A stretch of 64,000 bases of DNA, from assembly GCA_947184155.2 (NCBI GenBank), contig CAMXCT020006468.1, positions 2,501-66,500 of the forward strand. Direction: 5' to 3'. The notes below the pieces were generated by a model. That model was not told the DNA's origin. It saw only the letters and a program-made list of their open reading frames with translations, and searched no databases. Below are positions 34,859 through 43,724 of the stretch, one piece after another. The stretch's first letter is position 1. Each line of letters begins with the position of its first letter. This DNA is from Cladocopium goreaui (taxonomy: Eukaryota > Sar > Dinophyceae > Suessiales > Symbiodiniaceae). Made by a program: the position numbers and the translations under genes.

Positions 34859-34893
34859 GTTGAAGAAACAGTGCGATCCTCGAGACTCTGCCT

Positions 34894-34901
34894 CTTGAGC
34901 C
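34894..34901 (-). other. Spliced-leader-like GGCTCAAG at the module start
   Basis: One base inside the 17-bp repeat the coding strand reads GGCTCAAG, identical to the last eight bases of the dinoflagellate spliced leader, and an ATG follows 35 bp later. Only eight bases match, so chance is possible. Confidence 0.35.
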
Positions 34902-34902
34902 G

Positions 34903-34919
34903 CAGGCACAAATTCAAAA
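34903..34919 (-). repeat. 17-bp direct repeat, copy after RNase H
   Basis: Identical to 27,768-27,784. It lies 5 bp past the RNase H stop codon and marks the 5' border of the module. Confidence 0.9.
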
Positions 34920-34924
34920 AATAG

Positions 34925-36406
34925 TCAAGAATCCCTCAAGGTGTCACCTAACAGAAATACATCATGTCTGAAATCAACATGACTGCAAACTGTTGGCAAC
35001 CATGACCTGAGGTAAGCCTTGTGTTCCAGTAATGATCTGAATGGTGGATGAGCATCAACTTCTTTAAGAACACCTTGTCGAACAGCATCAATAAGATTCT
35101 GAGGATTGGCAGACTTCTTGGTCAAACAATCGGCTAAACACCATTGAGTTCTGATATGTGACAAGTCAGCAATAGAACCTGAACATGCTTCCTTCCTAAG
35201 CATCTGAATCATATGAATGGTCTCTTGTTGTTCAGGAACATGAGTAGCGCTGGCAGTAGTCACAAGATTGTTTGCATCAGTCCTCATATGAATCTCACTT
35301 GAAAGTCCAGTGATGTCCTTGATCAGTCCCCTCAACATTTGACATGTACCATAACACTTCATGAGTGCATACAACTCTGCAACAGTTGTGCTCAACGTGG
35401 TACGTTTGATTTTGGTTGATTCAAAGAAAATGAGAGAACCTCTGGTGTTTTTGCTCTTTCCCTTTCTCGGTTCAGCCATGAAAATAACCATCGCGCGCTG
35501 TGAGGATTTGTCGCTGTTGTTCCTAAACGCTGCATCGGGCATTGCAACTAATCTAGGATCACCTTGAAGTGGCCAGAACATAAGTTCCATCGGGTCACCT
35601 ACAATTTGCCTGCAAAGTTTGTTCAGCGTTTTGCAATCACCTATGGTGGGGGAAGCAGCAGCAGAGGCACAACGTGAAAACTGATAACACGACTGAAATT
35701 GAGTTCTTGATTGTAACCAGTTGATACTACCTAAGAGTGATCTATAGGCAGTGTGGAGATCCTTGTCACATGTGTCTTCATCCTTCAAACCTTTTGGTAT
35801 GACAACCTCAGTAAGTTCACTGACACAAAGTGATTGTTCAACAGTGATGTGTGATTTCTTCTTGGTCTTCTCATCAATGATCCATTTCACACGTTGACCA
35901 GTGAACATCAAGTCATTCACATCTTCATGACCAATCTTGAATTGTGACTTGACAACTTTCTTGAACTTCTCCAGAAACTCTGGAGTTCCAGTAATGAACA
36001 AGTCGTCAACATGCAAACAACACATGCCAATAGGTTTTCTTCCCTTGGCATTACTGCCATTCACAGGGTCCATGAAGTGTTCCAAGAGTTGTTCAACAAT
36101 CTCAGGTGTCAACTGTGGTGTCGTGGCAAGATAAGTACGCTCTGAAGGTAAGAAGACTGAAACAAGTACTTCAGCTTCTTCTTCCAAACTTGTGGAAACA
36201 TTGTCCTTGTTCATGTCATGATTCATCTCAAGCAACCACCAAACTCCTTTCCTCTTCACAATAGAAGTTCTCAAGTGAAACTTCTTTCGATCATAATGTG
36301 AATCAGGAGTTCTCAAAGCTTTTGCACGATAAGCAACTTGAGCATGACCATTTTCAAAAGGATACCAACCAGACTTGTGTTCAACAGATTCCAAAAACTT
36401 CAACAA
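34925..36406 (-). CDS. C-terminal reverse transcriptase plus RNase H of pol
   Basis: This 493-aa frame continues the pol RT one phase back; a single missing T near 36,404 (ACTTTG for ACTTG) would explain the shift, and no clear slippery heptamer is seen. Residues ~1-130 hold the RT fingers/palm remainder with CCLHVDDLFITG, the VDD catalytic motif of copia RT. Residues ~290-450 hold RNase H with the acidic series PDAAF, AELYAL, TDANNL and LADCLTKK. The frame has no ATG start of its own. It ends TCT-TGA-CTA, and the same frame stays open into the module. The product would copy the element RNA and remove the RNA strand. Confidence 0.85.
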   Translation of the reverse strand: MLKFLESVEHKSGWYPFENGHAQVAYRAKALRTPDSHYDRKKFHLRTSIVKRKGVWWLLEMNHDMNKDNVSTSLEEEAEVLVSVFLPSERTYLATTPQLTPEIVEQLLEHFMDPVNGSNAKGRKPIGMCCLHVDDLFITGTPEFLEKFKKVVKSQFKIGHEDVNDLMFTGQRVKWIIDEKTKKKSHITVEQSLCVSELTEVVIPKGLKDEDTCDKDLHTAYRSLLGSINWLQSRTQFQSCYQFSRCASAAASPTIGDCKTLNKLCRQIVGDPMELMFWPLQGDPRLVAMPDAAFRNNSDKSSQRAMVIFMAEPRKGKSKNTRGSLIFFESTKIKRTTLSTTVAELYALMKCYGTCQMLRGLIKDITGLSSEIHMRTDANNLVTTASATHVPEQQETIHMIQMLRKEACSGSIADLSHIRTQWCLADCLTKKSANPQNLIDAVRQGVLKEVDAHPPFRSLLEHKAYLRSWLPTVCSHVDFRHDVFLLGDTLRDS

Positions 36407-39400
36407 GTTTCATCAACAACAGGAGTCCAAGCACAATCTTCAACCTTCTTCTCCTTGAACTCTTTCCTCTGTTTCCATGTTTGGGTTTGTTGATAGCAAG
36501 CTGAAAACAATCTTTCTTCAACCAAAAGAGACTTATGAACTTCCTCAGCAATGTCGGAGGATTCATCACGCGTTTCCTCACTGTCTTGTGAGCTTACGTA
36601 GTATGTCACAGGTGCTGGTTCTGTTGCCTCAGAGTCAGCAAAGCTAACCTGTTTTGGCTCCTTAAAAGCACCATCATAGCATACATATGTACACCTGTCA
36701 GCTCTTGTTGGTTGAATACCAAGCGAAATCAGAAATTTGTCAAGGCGGTTCCACCATCTACGTGGTGCATCCGCAAGTCCATAGACGGAACGAGTGCACA
36801 AACCAACCAAGTAAGGAGGCAATCCAATGTCAGTAGGCAACTGAACATGGATAACGCGGCGGTCTAAGTCGTATGTTTCCCCCTGAAGGAAGGCAGTTTT
36901 CAAGTCTAAATGGAGTAAATCCCAGTACATCGAGGCTGCATGCTGAGATGCCACACGAAAACCATATCTGGTAGCAGTAGGACTGTCAGTCTGTAAGTCA
37001 TACTTTTGAGCATCTTGAAAGCCTCTACATACCCATCTAGCCTTGAACTTCTTGAACTGTCCATCCTTATCAACCTTGATGGTAAGCACCCATCTGCCAG
37101 TGACATAGTTATCAATCTTATGACGTCTCTTGTCTCTGAAAGTCATGGCAGTGAAATCCAGAAAACTTCTGAATTCTTCAAGCTTGGCTTGTTTGATCTC
37201 CTTAGCATACTTTCTCAAGACTTCTTGAGTGATAACTGATTCTGCCTTTGGCTGCTTCTTTCCATTCTTGGCAAGATACTGTTCAAACTGGTTGAATCCA
37301 GTAACATCGTATGAACCAAACTCAGGTGCAGCTTGGACCTTTGGTCCTAAAGGAACGAAAACAGTACCATCAACATTGACAAAATGAGAGTGGTCTGATG
37401 TATAAGGTTCAGTGTCCACATCTTCTTCCTGAAGCTGAGCAATGTCATCCTCAGTCAAAACAGGAGTGTCGTCTGTTTCATATGGTTCTGTTTCATCATC
37501 ATCATGTTGCGATGATACCAATTCTGGTGTTCCTTGTGAAGACTGCTGTTGCGCTGGCTGCGCAAAGTCACCTGGCGTAAACGATGTTGGTGTAGTAGTA
37601 GGCAATGGAATTGTATTATCATGTGAACTTGAGGCAGTAGGATCATGTGAAGGCCCTTCATCTTCATAAGGTTTCTGAGTAGGAACTGAAATTGGCTGAA
37701 CATGACCTGGTAATTGAACCTTTGGCCTCTTGATAATCACCTTTGCCTTTGCCTTTGGTAAAGCATCAGTAGAATCAGTTGAGATCTGTCTCTGTTTCCT
37801 TTGAACTCTGATAGGCTCTGACGTCGGATCAGGTCCTGGTGGAGAATCGTCATCTTGTCCAGGATCAGCAATCTCTTCGATTGGAATGTCAGGATTGGAA
37901 AACGGAGTTGATGGTGAACTTGGTTGATGAGTTTCCCCCGAGTCCTGTATTCCTGGCATATCCAAATCATCATCAGGTGGTGGTCCATAATCATCTGGAA
38001 TGATGTACTCTTGATCATCATCATCACCTGGATCAGGTCCAGTGTTGTAATCAGGTTGATTGTCATCATCCAGAGGATCATCTGGTTCATCACCACTCAA
38101 CATCTCATCATCATTTTGTGGAACATCACCATGCTGATCTGGATGAATGGGATCGTCACCATTTGGGGGTGTGCTACTTGAACTAGGAGGATCTTCAACT
38201 CTCCTTTTGATAGCACCAGTCGTTTCTCGTGAAAAGACGATCATACTCCATTCATGGATTTTGAACTGTTCATGATGTGGATACAACTGTGACACAAACA
38301 TGAAGTAAACATGATCATAGTCACCAGGTTTCCAAATGAGTAAGACAGCATCTTCAGGATGTTGAAACAAAGGATTCACTCTTCCATAAGTTCCTCTGAA
38401 CACACTGCAATCTTCAAAGTACATTTGAGGCAATGTCTTCCTTCTGACATCTTGAAGTCCAGGAATCAGTTCAATGATTCTGGGGTCAGTTGATTCTCTG
38501 ACACTAGCCTCTGTACTCCTTGGCAACTGATCAATCTTTCTCAATGTTTGAACAAGTAACTGAGTGGTAAACCTCTGTGGAAGGATGTGCTTCAATGGCA
38601 CTGGAATCGAGGTCTCAACATGATGCAAGTCTTGCAACAAACACGAGCACTCAGATTCACGGTCCAAAAACATTGACGTGCCACACAATGCTCCATCAGC
38701 AAAATGTTCCAACAGATCTTCAAACAAGAAACATTGTCTCATGTTCTGCAAGGGTACAAGTTGTGTGAACTGCGCAATGAATGAACACAAGTGAGATGGT
38801 AAGACCTTCCATTGTGGATCATTCCAAAGCTTCCCTTCTCTATTGAAGGCATGCTGTGGTTCCAACATGTCAAAGTCTTCATCATGATTGTAATACACAC
38901 GCAAGTTCTTGATTGAAGGATCACAACGACAGTAATTTGTCATGTCAAGGTTGAAACAACCAATGTGATACTTGATTCTGTCCTTCTGAAATTTCTTCCA
39001 AGCCAAAAACTGAGCAAATCCTGAATCAGGTGGTGCAATCACCAAGAAACCTTTTCCTCGGTCAGCTTGCCATTTCATCACATCAAGGCAAAACTTGAAT
39101 ACCGAGTATTTCCAGGAATTTGGTGAAGGATTTGTGATCAACACGTATTCAGGATCAAGCTTCTCAAGTTGTTTCCAAACTTGGTTTTGTTTCTTTTTGC
39201 TGTTGAAACTCCAACCATGCTTGTGGTCAATGGGTTCACCAACCTTCATGTTCAATCGTGCCATGTGCCAACTAAGACCAGTGTTGCTACTGAAAAGTTC
39301 CACAACATCACACTTGCCAGTCTGACAAAACCAGTGAGCTTGTTCACCTAAGTATGCTTCAGCATATTCAGCGATATCTGGTTCATAGTCATCTTCATCT

Positions 39401-42400
39401 TCAACTGCAAGTGGAACAGGTTCTGATGTGTCAAGTCCAGGAACAGCAACATCATGCCATTCATCATGGTCACGTCTCACCTTCGATTGATTAACACGCA
39501 TGACTGCGTTGTCAACATGAACATTGACCATAGCACCTTCTTGAGAGATAACAGTACCTCTGATCCATCTTTCCTTCTTCCATGCCTTTGAAGCAATAGC
39601 ATTAGCATTGACAGGGGAACTCCAAACGAAAACCTTGTCACCTGGTTTGTAAGGTCCATCTGATGGCATTGTTCGTTTGGCCATGTCATGTCTGAGGTCA
39701 GCAGCTTGTCTGGCTTCCTGATGTGCCCTCAGTGCTAACCTTTGCAACTCGAGTTGTGTTTTGTCTTCAGGTAAAGGATCAACACTAAGTTGAGCAGGAT
39801 CAGAAGTCTCAATATCCAGAAGATCTGGTGGTCTTCTACCAGTGGCAATTTCCAAAGGAGAATAACCACTAACAGTGAGTTGAGTGTTTCTGGCCCAAAC
39901 AGTACGCTTCACAGCTTCTCTGATGGTGATTCCTTTGAACCTATCATCTTCAAGGTTCTTGGACATGATTTGCCATTGTCGTTTGAAAAGTCTGACAGCT
40001 GATTCAGCTCTGTTAGGCCATGGGGTTCTTGAACCACAGGGACATTCCTTGATACCATGAGTTCGGTAATAAGTCAGAAAGTCTTCTTGAAAGAAAGCTT
40101 CATCACCTACGATGGCTTTAGGCATACAATTGTGTTCATCACTCCACAACCTTAGAGCCTGAATGGTCTCCTTGTTGTTCAGTGAGTTTTGTGCCGTAGC
40201 CCAAAGTAAGTTGGTTGCACCATCAAGAACAAGCAACACCATGTACTTGTTCTTCCTCAACTGAATTTCAGCATGATCAACAAAGATAACATCTCCAAAG
40301 TTGGTGGATCGTATGCCTGAAATTCTGGCTCGCGGCGGTGGTGCAATGGAAGTACTACACACACGACACTTGTTGTACATCTCCTCATACTTCTGATAAA
40401 CAGAGTCAGGAAGTCCTAACATGGAAGTCCTTCGTCTGAATTGAGTAGGAGACATGTGATAGTGTTTGATATGAAGCTTGTAAAGTTCCACACTATCCTC
40501 CAGTTTCCTGAGCATCTTTCTGTATGCTGGTGTCATGGCTTGCACTTCACTACCAGGCAGTGGAATCGAAACTCGCCTAGGCTCAAGAGCATCACTACCT
40601 AGTTTCTCAACTTGACTTTCTGAATCTTGCTTACCACGGTTGCGCGCAGGTGCAGAATGTTTTGGTTCAATGACTTGAGGTTCATCTGAATCAATCTTGT
40701 CCAAACCTAACTCCCTAGCTACCTTGTCAAGCTCATCTTCTTCATCAAGCTTGGGATAGGAGACAACAACCTTCTTTCTTGATGAACCTGATTGAGAGTC
40801 ATCGACAACCTGAGGTTTCTGCTTACCTACGTGTCTTTTGGCTGCAGGTGGACCTACCTCAATCTTTTTCGAGCCTGGTCCATTTGAAATCGGTTTGCCT
40901 TCCTCCTTCTTTAAGGAGCTTGGCTTCTTCTTCTGTACACCTGATGGCACTGAAGAGGCTGACTCAGGGTGAAAAAGATCATCAATGTTTCCACGAAAGG
41001 GCTTTGCACGATCAATGTCACTTCTGACAATGTCATCTGGGATCACGTAGTCCTCCTTGATCTTGTAGATGGTCTTGCCCTTCCAGAACTCTTCACTCTG
41101 TTCAGAAAACCTCTTCTTCTCAGTGCGCCAGTTGTCCTTGTGAAGAACCTTCTTCTTGCTCTTCTGGAATTCCATGTGGGTTTCTCTCTCATCAAGAAGT
41201 TGATCTTTTGGAATTGGAGTTTTCTCTGATCGAGTCATCTCATGTAAGTTCATTCTCTTGTCCTTGTGGTGCCTGATGAGTTCACGACGTAGTGGATCAA
41301 CCTGCCAGTAGTCACCAGTCACCAAAGCTTCTCCTTCATGATCATCTTGTTTGACAGCAATCTGGCTGTACTCAAAGTGATCGTGTTGTGAATAGAAACT
41401 TTTGACTTGTGGAGTCTTGAAATGAACTTGGCTCATGTACCATGCTACATCTTGTAGGTCGAGAATGAGATGAGTACTAATGGCTGTCCTCAAAACCATT
41501 TTTCTCATGCCAATACGTGCACAGGACAAATAAGCCTTCTCTGGAGTAAGTTCAAATTGAAATCCAAGGTTTCTCATCTGTGGAAGTGACATCAACAATG
41601 GGACATCACCTTCTTCGACAATGTCGAATTCTGTAAACTGAGTGTTCCATCCATGATCATACATGAATATCACGAGCTTCTCAGTACATTTTGATTGTTG
41701 TGAGTTTGCAAAGAAAAATCTTGAACTTGTTGGCTGAATTTCATACCAGAGTCCACTGTTGGGATGTGAGTCAACATATCTGCAAAATGCTTCAACTGCT
41801 CGTCGAGAGCCCATAGCTCTTGTGCATCCAAGATCCAGAATACACACAGTTGGTGGTGCAGAATTCTCTGTGTGAAAGGCTAGCCCATTCTCACATGCCA
41901 GATCAGTTTGTACAGTATGAAATGAAAAAGCACTCTGCTGTGATGGTTCCTCTATCTCTGTAGAGCATCCATGTGAAAACAATGTTGTGCCTTTTGCCAA
42001 TGGCTTCCATGAAGCCTCACCTTCTTGAAGACCAACTTGCCTGGGCACTACAGCTGGACGTTGTTGTACACCTTGTCGTAGTGCACCAACTTCTCCAACC
42101 AGAACAGGGAATCTCTTCATCTCTCTCCTGTTTTGATGTGCTCTTGCATCACGTTGGTTCTGTCCTCCACGACGAGTACGTCGTTGTTCATCTTGTGCTG
42201 CATACGTGGATGTCAAAACATCAACACGTGCTGGCTCTGTCTCTGCAACATCAACACGTGCTGGTTCAGTTGTTCCAAATGAAAAGAAACCATGACCAGA
42301 ACTTGAAGCTGCAGAAGAATAATGAGCTTGTTGAGTTGGTTGATTCTGTATGGCAGGAGCTGATGTGGTCTGAGGTTGAACATAGTTCGACTTGCCTTTT

Positions 42401-42627
42401 CCATCTCCTGGCTTTCCTCCTTTTCCATCATCATCCTTGCCTTTCTTGCCTTTCTTTCCTTTTCCTTTTCCTTTCTTCTGGAAGTATCCATACTCATCCA
42501 TGTAGTACAGATCATCATAGGCCCAATAGCCTTCATTCCAGGTTTGATCATCGGCCCAATAGCCGTCATAGTTTTCATTCCATTCATCTTCTTGCCAATC
42601 TTCTTCATAATCTTCTTCACTCACCAT
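36400..42627 (-). CDS. Ty1/copia-type Pol polyprotein: protease, integrase, MTase-like segment, N-terminal RT
   Basis: This 2,075-aa frame starts at an ATG overlapping the gag stop (ATGGTGA). Order: Trp/Tyr/Asp-rich then GK-rich basic start (residues 1-90); aspartic protease at ~255-360 with LDLGCT, where most relatives have D-S/T-G, and a DVPLLMSLPQMRNLG flap region; integrase at ~700-1,000 with HIKHYH and CRVC zinc residues and a DDE triad in FVDHAE, VGDEAFF and PNRAES; a segment at ~1,100-1,300 resembling a C5-methyltransferase fold without its catalytic Pro-Cys; an acidic Pro/Asp linker; and RT at ~1,830-2,075 with KARWVCRGFQD, HLDLKTAFLQGE and SVYGLADAPRRWW. The frame lacks any stop over 6.2 kb. 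It ends TGTTGA, and the RT continues in the next frame. Confidence 0.93.
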   Translation of the reverse strand: MVSEEDYEEDWQEDEWNENYDGYWADDQTWNEGYWAYDDLYYMDEYGYFQKKGKGKGKKGKKGKDDDGKGGKPGDGKGKSNYVQPQTTSAPAIQNQPTQQAHYSSAASSSGHGFFSFGTTEPARVDVAETEPARVDVLTSTYAAQDEQRRTRRGGQNQRDARAHQNRREMKRFPVLVGEVGALRQGVQQRPAVVPRQVGLQEGEASWKPLAKGTTLFSHGCSTEIEEPSQQSAFSFHTVQTDLACENGLAFHTENSAPPTVCILDLGCTRAMGSRRAVEAFCRYVDSHPNSGLWYEIQPTSSRFFFANSQQSKCTEKLVIFMYDHGWNTQFTEFDIVEEGDVPLLMSLPQMRNLGFQFELTPEKAYLSCARIGMRKMVLRTAISTHLILDLQDVAWYMSQVHFKTPQVKSFYSQHDHFEYSQIAVKQDDHEGEALVTGDYWQVDPLRRELIRHHKDKRMNLHEMTRSEKTPIPKDQLLDERETHMEFQKSKKKVLHKDNWRTEKKRFSEQSEEFWKGKTIYKIKEDYVIPDDIVRSDIDRAKPFRGNIDDLFHPESASSVPSGVQKKKPSSLKKEEGKPISNGPGSKKIEVGPPAAKRHVGKQKPQVVDDSQSGSSRKKVVVSYPKLDEEDELDKVARELGLDKIDSDEPQVIEPKHSAPARNRGKQDSESQVEKLGSDALEPRRVSIPLPGSEVQAMTPAYRKMLRKLEDSVELYKLHIKHYHMSPTQFRRRTSMLGLPDSVYQKYEEMYNKCRVCSTSIAPPPRARISGIRSTNFGDVIFVDHAEIQLRKNKYMVLLVLDGATNLLWATAQNSLNNKETIQALRLWSDEHNCMPKAIVGDEAFFQEDFLTYYRTHGIKECPCGSRTPWPNRAESAVRLFKRQWQIMSKNLEDDRFKGITIREAVKRTVWARNTQLTVSGYSPLEIATGRRPPDLLDIETSDPAQLSVDPLPEDKTQLELQRLALRAHQEARQAADLRHDMAKRTMPSDGPYKPGDKVFVWSSPVNANAIASKAWKKERWIRGTVISQEGAMVNVHVDNAVMRVNQSKVRRDHDEWHDVAVPGLDTSEPVPLAVEDEDDYEPDIAEYAEAYLGEQAHWFCQTGKCDVVELFSSNTGLSWHMARLNMKVGEPIDHKHGWSFNSKKKQNQVWKQLEKLDPEYVLITNPSPNSWKYSVFKFCLDVMKWQADRGKGFLVIAPPDSGFAQFLAWKKFQKDRIKYHIGCFNLDMTNYCRCDPSIKNLRVYYNHDEDFDMLEPQHAFNREGKLWNDPQWKVLPSHLCSFIAQFTQLVPLQNMRQCFLFEDLLEHFADGALCGTSMFLDRESECSCLLQDLHHVETSIPVPLKHILPQRFTTQLLVQTLRKIDQLPRSTEASVRESTDPRIIELIPGLQDVRRKTLPQMYFEDCSVFRGTYGRVNPLFQHPEDAVLLIWKPGDYDHVYFMFVSQLYPHHEQFKIHEWSMIVFSRETTGAIKRRVEDPPSSSSTPPNGDDPIHPDQHGDVPQNDDEMLSGDEPDDPLDDDNQPDYNTGPDPGDDDDQEYIIPDDYGPPPDDDLDMPGIQDSGETHQPSSPSTPFSNPDIPIEEIADPGQDDDSPPGPDPTSEPIRVQRKQRQISTDSTDALPKAKAKVIIKRPKVQLPGHVQPISVPTQKPYEDEGPSHDPTASSSHDNTIPLPTTTPTSFTPGDFAQPAQQQSSQGTPELVSSQHDDDETEPYETDDTPVLTEDDIAQLQEEDVDTEPYTSDHSHFVNVDGTVFVPLGPKVQAAPEFGSYDVTGFNQFEQYLAKNGKKQPKAESVITQEVLRKYAKEIKQAKLEEFRSFLDFTAMTFRDKRRHKIDNYVTGRWVLTIKVDKDGQFKKFKARWVCRGFQDAQKYDLQTDSPTATRYGFRVASQHAASMYWDLLHLDLKTAFLQGETYDLDRRVIHVQLPTDIGLPPYLVGLCTRSVYGLADAPRRWWNRLDKFLISLGIQPTRADRCTYVCYDGAFKEPKQVSFADSEATEPAPVTYYVSSQDSEETRDESSDIAEEVHKSLLVEERLFSACYQQTQTWKQRKEFKEKKVEDCAWTPVVDETC
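40903..40918 (-). repeat. Coding hairpin family, copy 7 (in pol)
   Basis: Stem CTCCT (extendable by T-A), loop TAAAGA, stem AGGAG, then GAA; codes SSLKKEE. Confidence 0.7.
41950..41965 (-). repeat. Coding hairpin family, copy 8 (in pol)
   Basis: Stem CTCTA, loop CAGAGA, stem TAGAG, then GAA; codes CSTEIEE. Confidence 0.7.
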
Positions 42628-43724
42628 GTGAGCACGGCCTTTCTTCTTCCTTTTCCTCGGCCTTTTCCTTTTCTTGATCTGAAGAACCTTCGTCCTCCTC
42701 TGCCTTTTCCTTTTCCTTTTCTCTTTCCTTTACCTTTGCCTCGTCTGATGTATTTGCCTTGGAACCTTCTCTGATACCATGTGAAGTTGGCGTCATCATA
42801 AACCCAGAAAACATCTTCTAAAGCATCCAGGAATCCTTCTGCGCCGTCTTCTTCATCTTCGGCCCAATAGCCGTCGGTTCCTTCTAATTCACCTTCATCC
42901 AGTACGAGGAAAGATCTTCTCTGTGCCATGCCAGAGGGTTGCATCAATGGATTGTCAACTGCTGTTTTGGTAGTGCAAAACATTTCCAAAAACAGGTCAC
43001 GTAGTTCTTGAATGTTGTATCGATCGAGGGTTCGTCCACGATGTGTCATGATACTTGTGAGTGTGTTTCTCTGATCTTGACTCAGGTCAGCTAGACTTAC
43101 AAAAATCAATGCTAGCAAATTTTCACCCAGTGGGAATGCTTGTCGCTGTGCTTCTCTACGATTTTCCTGAAATAGTCTGAATGCCGCTAGTGCCAGTTCA
43201 TCTGTCCAAGGAACAGCTACATGGGGTGTTCCTGAGGCTGCTGCTACTTCAGCTCTCTCTTGTTGATCTCGTTCATGTTCTTGACGTCGTTGTTGAACAA
43301 ACAGGATTGCTTCAGGACTAGTCACTGTTACTTCTGGAAGTAAATCCATCCAAGACTCAATAAGTCTATTGCCAGTGAGTTGAAATCTAGTCATCCACTT
43401 CTGAAGATCCATTGTTCCTCTGTTGAACTTCATGAACTGCATGAAACGGTATAAGAACACGTTTTGGGCACCTTTGATGAAATGAGGTCGTAGAAATCTT
43501 TTGAAATAAGCCACTCCTTCATAGGGATCCCTGAGTAATTCTCTATCCAATAGCCTCTTGTATTGTTGAGCATCTCCTTCCAGTCTATTGCGCAATGCTG
43601 GACCACGTTTCTCTGGTTCTAACTCCGTAATGTCACACCAGTCATCAATTGCATCCTCAAAAGCAAAGAAGCTGGTTCGCCCATCATAGGCTGGAGCAAC
43701 CTTTGTGGTCATCTGTTGCGTCAT
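42621..43724 (-). CDS. Gag-like capsid protein
   Basis: A 367-aa frame starting MTQQMTTKVAPAYDGRTSFF, the first frame after the primer binding site. It has the helical copia-type Gag pattern: YDGRTSFFAFEDAIDDWCD, LRNRLEGDAQQYKRLL, then a long Arg/Gln-rich helix region. An acidic Trp/Tyr patch (GYWAEDEEDG) precedes a basic GK/GR tail that could bind RNA. No CCHC knuckle is present. It would form the particle around the element RNA. Its stop codon overlaps the pol ATG, with pol one phase back, so pol may be expressed by reinitiation or frameshift. Confidence 0.85.
   Translation of the reverse strand: MTQQMTTKVAPAYDGRTSFFAFEDAIDDWCDITELEPEKRGPALRNRLEGDAQQYKRLLDRELLRDPYEGVAYFKRFLRPHFIKGAQNVFLYRFMQFMKFNRGTMDLQKWMTRFQLTGNRLIESWMDLLPEVTVTSPEAILFVQQRRQEHERDQQERAEVAAASGTPHVAVPWTDELALAAFRLFQENRREAQRQAFPLGENLLALIFVSLADLSQDQRNTLTSIMTHRGRTLDRYNIQELRDLFLEMFCTTKTAVDNPLMQPSGMAQRRSFLVLDEGELEGTDGYWAEDEEDGAEGFLDALEDVFWVYDDANFTWYQRRFQGKYIRRGKGKGKRKGKGKGRGGRRFFRSRKGKGRGKGRRKAVLTW

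Noticed and set aside
36390..36410. Programmed frameshift between pol and RNase H
   Set aside because: No slippery heptamer is visible. A single T loss explains the shift more simply.
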